Positions 61,579-64,000 of a stretch of 64,000 bases of DNA are shown here, piece by piece (within the stretch, counting starts at the first letter, position 1; every line of letters starts with the position of its first letter). The translations under genes were made by a program, and so were the position numbers. The stretch comes from Lachnospiraceae bacterium (GTDB lineage: Bacteria > Bacillota > Clostridia > Lachnospirales > Lachnospiraceae), in the NCBI GenBank assembly GCA_016284355.1, contig JAEEOQ010000111.1, positions 30,991-94,990 on the forward strand, written 5' to 3'. A model generated the notes under the pieces. The model had not been told where the DNA came from. It did not search any database and was given only the letters and a program-made list of their open reading frames with translations.

Positions 61579-61594
61579 TTATTGTATACAATAA
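61579..61594 (+). promoter_or_regulatory. Perfect 16-bp palindrome upstream of the aminotransferase gene
   Basis: TTATTGTA / TACAATAA is a perfect palindrome 60 nt before the coding start, with TTGAAT-like and TATACA-like hexamers around it. It may be an operator (GntR-type sites often look like this). The remaining divergent gap 61422-61654 shows no other feature. Confidence 0.4.
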
Positions 61595-61654
61595 ATATGA
61601 AGGAAGAGATAAATTGGCGGCATGTACTGCCAAAGGATCCGGAGGGAGAGAGTT

Positions 61655-62947
61655 ATGAATAAATACGAATCAATGACAAAAGACGAGCTTGTTTTAGCCA
61701 AAAACGAGTATCAAAAAGAGTATGATGCTTTCAAGGCACAGGGTCTTAAACTCAATATGTCAAGAGGAAAGCCAAGTAAAGAACAGCTTGACCTTAGTAT
61801 GGACCTTATGAGTGTTCTTGACAAGGATTCCGAGCTTGTAGGCGAAGAGGGAGACGACTGCAGAAACTACGGAGTACTTGACGGACTTAAAGAAGCAAGA
61901 GAATTCCTCGGTGCTATCTGCGAGGTTTCTTATGAAAATATCATTATTTACGGCAACTCTTCACTTAACGTTATGTACGACACAGTTGCAAGGTCCATGA
62001 CCCACGGAGTATGCGGAAGCACACCTTGGTGCAAGCTTGATAAAGTTAAGTTCCTTTGCCCTGTACCCGGGTATGACAGACACTTTGCCATCACCGAGTT
62101 CTTTGGCATCGAAATGATAAATATTCCTATGACAGAGTCAGGTCCTGATATGGATCTTGTTGAAAAATACGTTGAAAATGACCCTGCGGTTAAGGGTATC
62201 TGGTGCGTACCTAAGTATTCAAACCCTCAGGGTATTACATATTCAGATGAAACCGTAAGACGTTTTGCAAGGCTTAAGCCTGCTGCAGAAGACTTCCGTA
62301 TCTACTGGGACAACGCTTACAATGTTCATCACCTTTACGAAGAAAAAGAAAAGCAGGATTTCCTCATCGAGATCCTTAATGAGTGTGAGCGTGCAGGCAA
62401 TCCTGACATTGTTTACAAATTTATTTCAACTTCAAAGATCAGTTTCCCTGGCTCCGGTGTTGCTGCTATTGCTGCTTCTAAGAAAAACCTTGAAGATATC
62501 AAAAAGCAGCTTCGCGTTCAGACTATCGGCCACGACAAGTTAAATCAGCTTCGTCACGTACAGTACTTTAAAAACATTGACGGTGTTATGGCCCACATGA
62601 TGAAGCATGCAGCTATCCTTAGACCTAAGTTTGAGATGGTACTTGATACCCTTGATACCGAGCTTGGTGATCTTGGAATCGCAAGCTGGACAAAGCCTAT
62701 GGGCGGCTACTTCATTTCCTTTGATTCTATGGAAGGTACAGCAAAGAGGATCGTTGAGCTTGCAAAGGAAGCCGGCGTTGTGCTTACAGGCGCAGGTGCC
62801 ACATTCCCGTACGGAAAAGACCCTAAAGATTCAAATATCCGTATTGCTCCTTCCTTCCCTACACTTGACGAGCTTAAACTTGCGGCAAAGCTCTTTACAC
62901 TTTGCGTAAAGCTTGCCTGCGTTGAAAAAGTACTTGAGAGTAAATAA
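61655..62947 (+). CDS. Class I aminotransferase, aspartate aminotransferase subgroup (PF12897-like)
   Basis: A 430-residue fold-type I PLP enzyme. LNMSRGKPSKEQLDLS, RNYGVLDGLKEAREFLG, IIIYGNSSLNVMYD, CPVPGYDRHFAI, PKYSNPQGITYS, YWDNAYNVHHL and the PLP lysine in STSKISFPGSGVA are visible; FISFDSMEGTAKRIVELAKEAGV lies near the end. This subgroup is annotated as aspartate aminotransferase in Firmicutes. GGAGGG lies 8 nt before the ATG at 61655; the longer frame from 61622 is rejected. Ends in its own terminator. Confidence 0.92.
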   Translation: MNKYESMTKDELVLAKNEYQKEYDAFKAQGLKLNMSRGKPSKEQLDLSMDLMSVLDKDSELVGEEGDDCRNYGVLDGLKEAREFLGAICEVSYENIIIYGNSSLNVMYDTVARSMTHGVCGSTPWCKLDKVKFLCPVPGYDRHFAITEFFGIEMINIPMTESGPDMDLVEKYVENDPAVKGIWCVPKYSNPQGITYSDETVRRFARLKPAAEDFRIYWDNAYNVHHLYEEKEKQDFLIEILNECERAGNPDIVYKFISTSKISFPGSGVAAIAASKKNLEDIKKQLRVQTIGHDKLNQLRHVQYFKNIDGVMAHMMKHAAILRPKFEMVLDTLDTELGDLGIASWTKPMGGYFISFDSMEGTAKRIVELAKEAGVVLTGAGATFPYGKDPKDSNIRIAPSFPTLDELKLAAKLFTLCVKLACVEKVLESK

Positions 62948-62964
62948 ATATCTCTGATATAATG

Positions 62965-62997
62965 AGGCCGGGATTAGTGTGATCCCGGCCTATTTTT
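62965..62997 (+). terminator. Terminator of the aminotransferase gene
   Basis: AGGCCGGGAT (62965-62974) pairs perfectly with ATCCCGGCCT (62982-62991), then ATTTTTG. Confidence 0.9.
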
Positions 62998-63016
62998 GAC
63001 TTTTAACGGAGGAAAT

Positions 63017-63895
63017 ATGCTTCTTAATACATATCTTAAGGAGACTTTTGGCTGCAAAGTATATAAAATTGCTTTAAATGGCGGTTTCACATGTCCTAAC
63101 AGAGACGGAAAGATCGACAGCCGCGGCTGTATCTTCTGCTCTGCTGGAGGCAGCGGAGATTTTGCGGAAAGCTCGGAGCTTTCCGTAACTAAGCAGATAG
63201 AAGCCGGCAAAAAGAGGCTTCAGGGCAAGATAAAAGACGGAAAATATATCGCGTACTTTCAGGCTTTTACAAACACTTACGGGCCGGCAGATAAACTACA
63301 AAGGCTGTTTACGGAGGCTATAAACCACCCTGACGTGGTGGCATTATCAATTGCCACAAGGCCCGACTGTTTGCCTGAAGAAGTGCTTGCTCTCCTATCT
63401 GAGCTTAACAAAATAAAGCCTGTCTGGGTAGAGCTTGGGCTGCAGACCGTAAATGAGGAGTCCGCAAAGTACATAAGGCGCGGCTATCCTCTTTCCGTAT
63501 ATGATAAAGCCGTAAAAAATCTTAAAGATATTGGTATAAATGTTATAACCCACGTTATCTTAGGGCTCCCGGGTGAAAGCAAAGAAGACATGCTTGATAC
63601 GGTGCGGTATGTCTGCAAAAGCGGAAGTTCCGGCATCAAGCTCCAGCTATTACATGTACTTAAAGGTACCGACCTTGAAAAAGACTATTTAGCAGGGAAA
63701 TTCGCGGTACTGTCTGAAGATGAATATGTTGATATCATTGAAAAGTGCCTTAAAGTAATCCCGCCTGATGTTGTGATCCACCGCCTTACAGGTGACGGAG
63801 ATAAAAAGATCCTTGTAGCTCCCCTTTGGAGCGGTGATAAAAAGCACGTAATAAACAGAATAAACGCTATAATAAAAGACACAGACCATCACTAG
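63017..63895 (+). CDS. TIGR01212-type radical SAM protein (YtqA-like)
   Basis: A 292-residue radical SAM protein. The cluster cysteines lie in FTCPNRDGKIDSRGCIFC (Cys26, Cys38, Cys41), a spacing characteristic of the TIGR01212/YtqA group rather than the usual CxxxCxxC. IAYFQAFTNTYGP, ALSIATRPDCLPEEV, VWVELGLQT and THVILGLPGESKEDM follow the family. The role of the group is not settled; some relatives modify tRNA. ATG at 63017 with GGAGG 4 nt upstream is preferred over the TTG at 62996, which lies in the terminator of the previous gene. Confidence 0.9.
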   Translation: MLLNTYLKETFGCKVYKIALNGGFTCPNRDGKIDSRGCIFCSAGGSGDFAESSELSVTKQIEAGKKRLQGKIKDGKYIAYFQAFTNTYGPADKLQRLFTEAINHPDVVALSIATRPDCLPEEVLALLSELNKIKPVWVELGLQTVNEESAKYIRRGYPLSVYDKAVKNLKDIGINVITHVILGLPGESKEDMLDTVRYVCKSGSSGIKLQLLHVLKGTDLEKDYLAGKFAVLSEDEYVDIIEKCLKVIPPDVVIHRLTGDGDKKILVAPLWSGDKKHVINRINAIIKDTDHH

Positions 63896-63911
63896 TCTGT
63901 GTCTTTATTGT
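63875..63911 (+). terminator. Terminator overlapping the end of the radical SAM gene
   Basis: AAAGACACAGAC (63875-63886) pairs perfectly with GTCTGTGTCTTT (63895-63906). The stop codon lies at the top of the loop. Confidence 0.85.
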
Positions 63912-63935
63912 TGCTAATAAAATAGTTAAAGCTTA

Positions 63936-64000
63936 TTATTTGTAGTTCTTGAAACCAAGTTTCTTCATGGTTACGCCGTCAATCTTACCTGAAACCTTCT
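63936..64000 (-). CDS. C-terminal end of a gene running off the window, product unknown
   Basis: On the minus strand the frame reads KVSGKIDGVTMKKLGFKNYK and ends in two TAA codons (63938-63936 and 63935-63933). Twenty-one residues are too few to recognise. Codon use is like the neighbours and the frame is open to the window edge, so a real gene is likely. It is convergent with the radical SAM gene. Confidence 0.55.
   Translation of the reverse strand, partial: KVSGKIDGVTMKKLGFKNYK

Overview
The window looks like a chromosomal segment of an anaerobic, low-to-mid GC Firmicute, most likely a member of the Lachnospiraceae (Clostridia). The signs are a T-box leader before leuS, a class III anaerobic ribonucleotide reductase, secreted lipoproteins with Gly/Ala-Cys lipoboxes, a polysaccharide-type ABC transporter with an AraC regulator, and several conserved proteins typical of that family (DUF6935-like, PF16962 exporter, TetM-like GTPase with a NYN tail). 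I cannot name the genus. No rRNA, tRNA, phage, transposase or CRISPR array was seen.

Layout. 1-6211 (minus): a sulfur-scavenging-like operon (ABC importer, thiazoline-carboxylate hydrolase family protein, nitroreductase, M20 amidohydrolase, Cys/Met PLP enzyme). It is preceded by a near-consensus promoter, a Cys/Met-rich leader peptide and a terminator, which looks like a cysteine-responsive attenuator. 6.2-12 kb: carboxylesterase, a PadR/DUF1700/DUF4097 envelope module, and a divergent DUF6935/DHH pair flanked by 97-bp inverted copies of one terminator region. 12-16.4 kb: polyamine importer with its own repressor. 16.4-23 kb: GH2 glycosidase, secreted PPC-like protein, an extracellular flavin reductase lipoprotein with two flavinylation domains, msrA. 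23-36 kb: leuS with T-box, a sugar ABC importer with AraC regulator, M18 aminopeptidase, GH78 rhamnosidase, ilvE. 36-42 kb: trxB, an NrdD-glutaredoxin fusion with paired NrdR boxes, hflX, a TPR lipoprotein. 42-49 kb: an ABC exporter, two CobW-type GTPases (one with a very long His/Asp tract), a CarD-like regulator, metY. 49-61 kb: a zinc-ribbon/SPFH pair and a compact six-gene run trkA-trkH-(TetM-like GTPase fused to a Rae1/YacP nuclease)-sensor-histidine kinase-response regulator. 60.7-64 kb: an RNase HI whose linker is encoded by dispersed repeats, an aminotransferase, and a radical SAM protein.

Two dispersed inverted-repeat types are visible. One is a 23-nt palindrome built around GTACCWGGTAC, with nine copies that I can place, two of them inside the RNase HI gene and in frame. 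The other is a long perfect hairpin containing GGGACAGTCCC between msrA and leuS. The strongest leads for new biology are the Cys-rich leader attenuator and its thiazoline-type operon, the EF-G/TetM-like GTPase fused to an A-site nuclease domain inside a potassium/signalling gene run, and the coding-tolerant palindromic repeat family. All functions are read from sequence by eye; nothing was searched or folded by computer.
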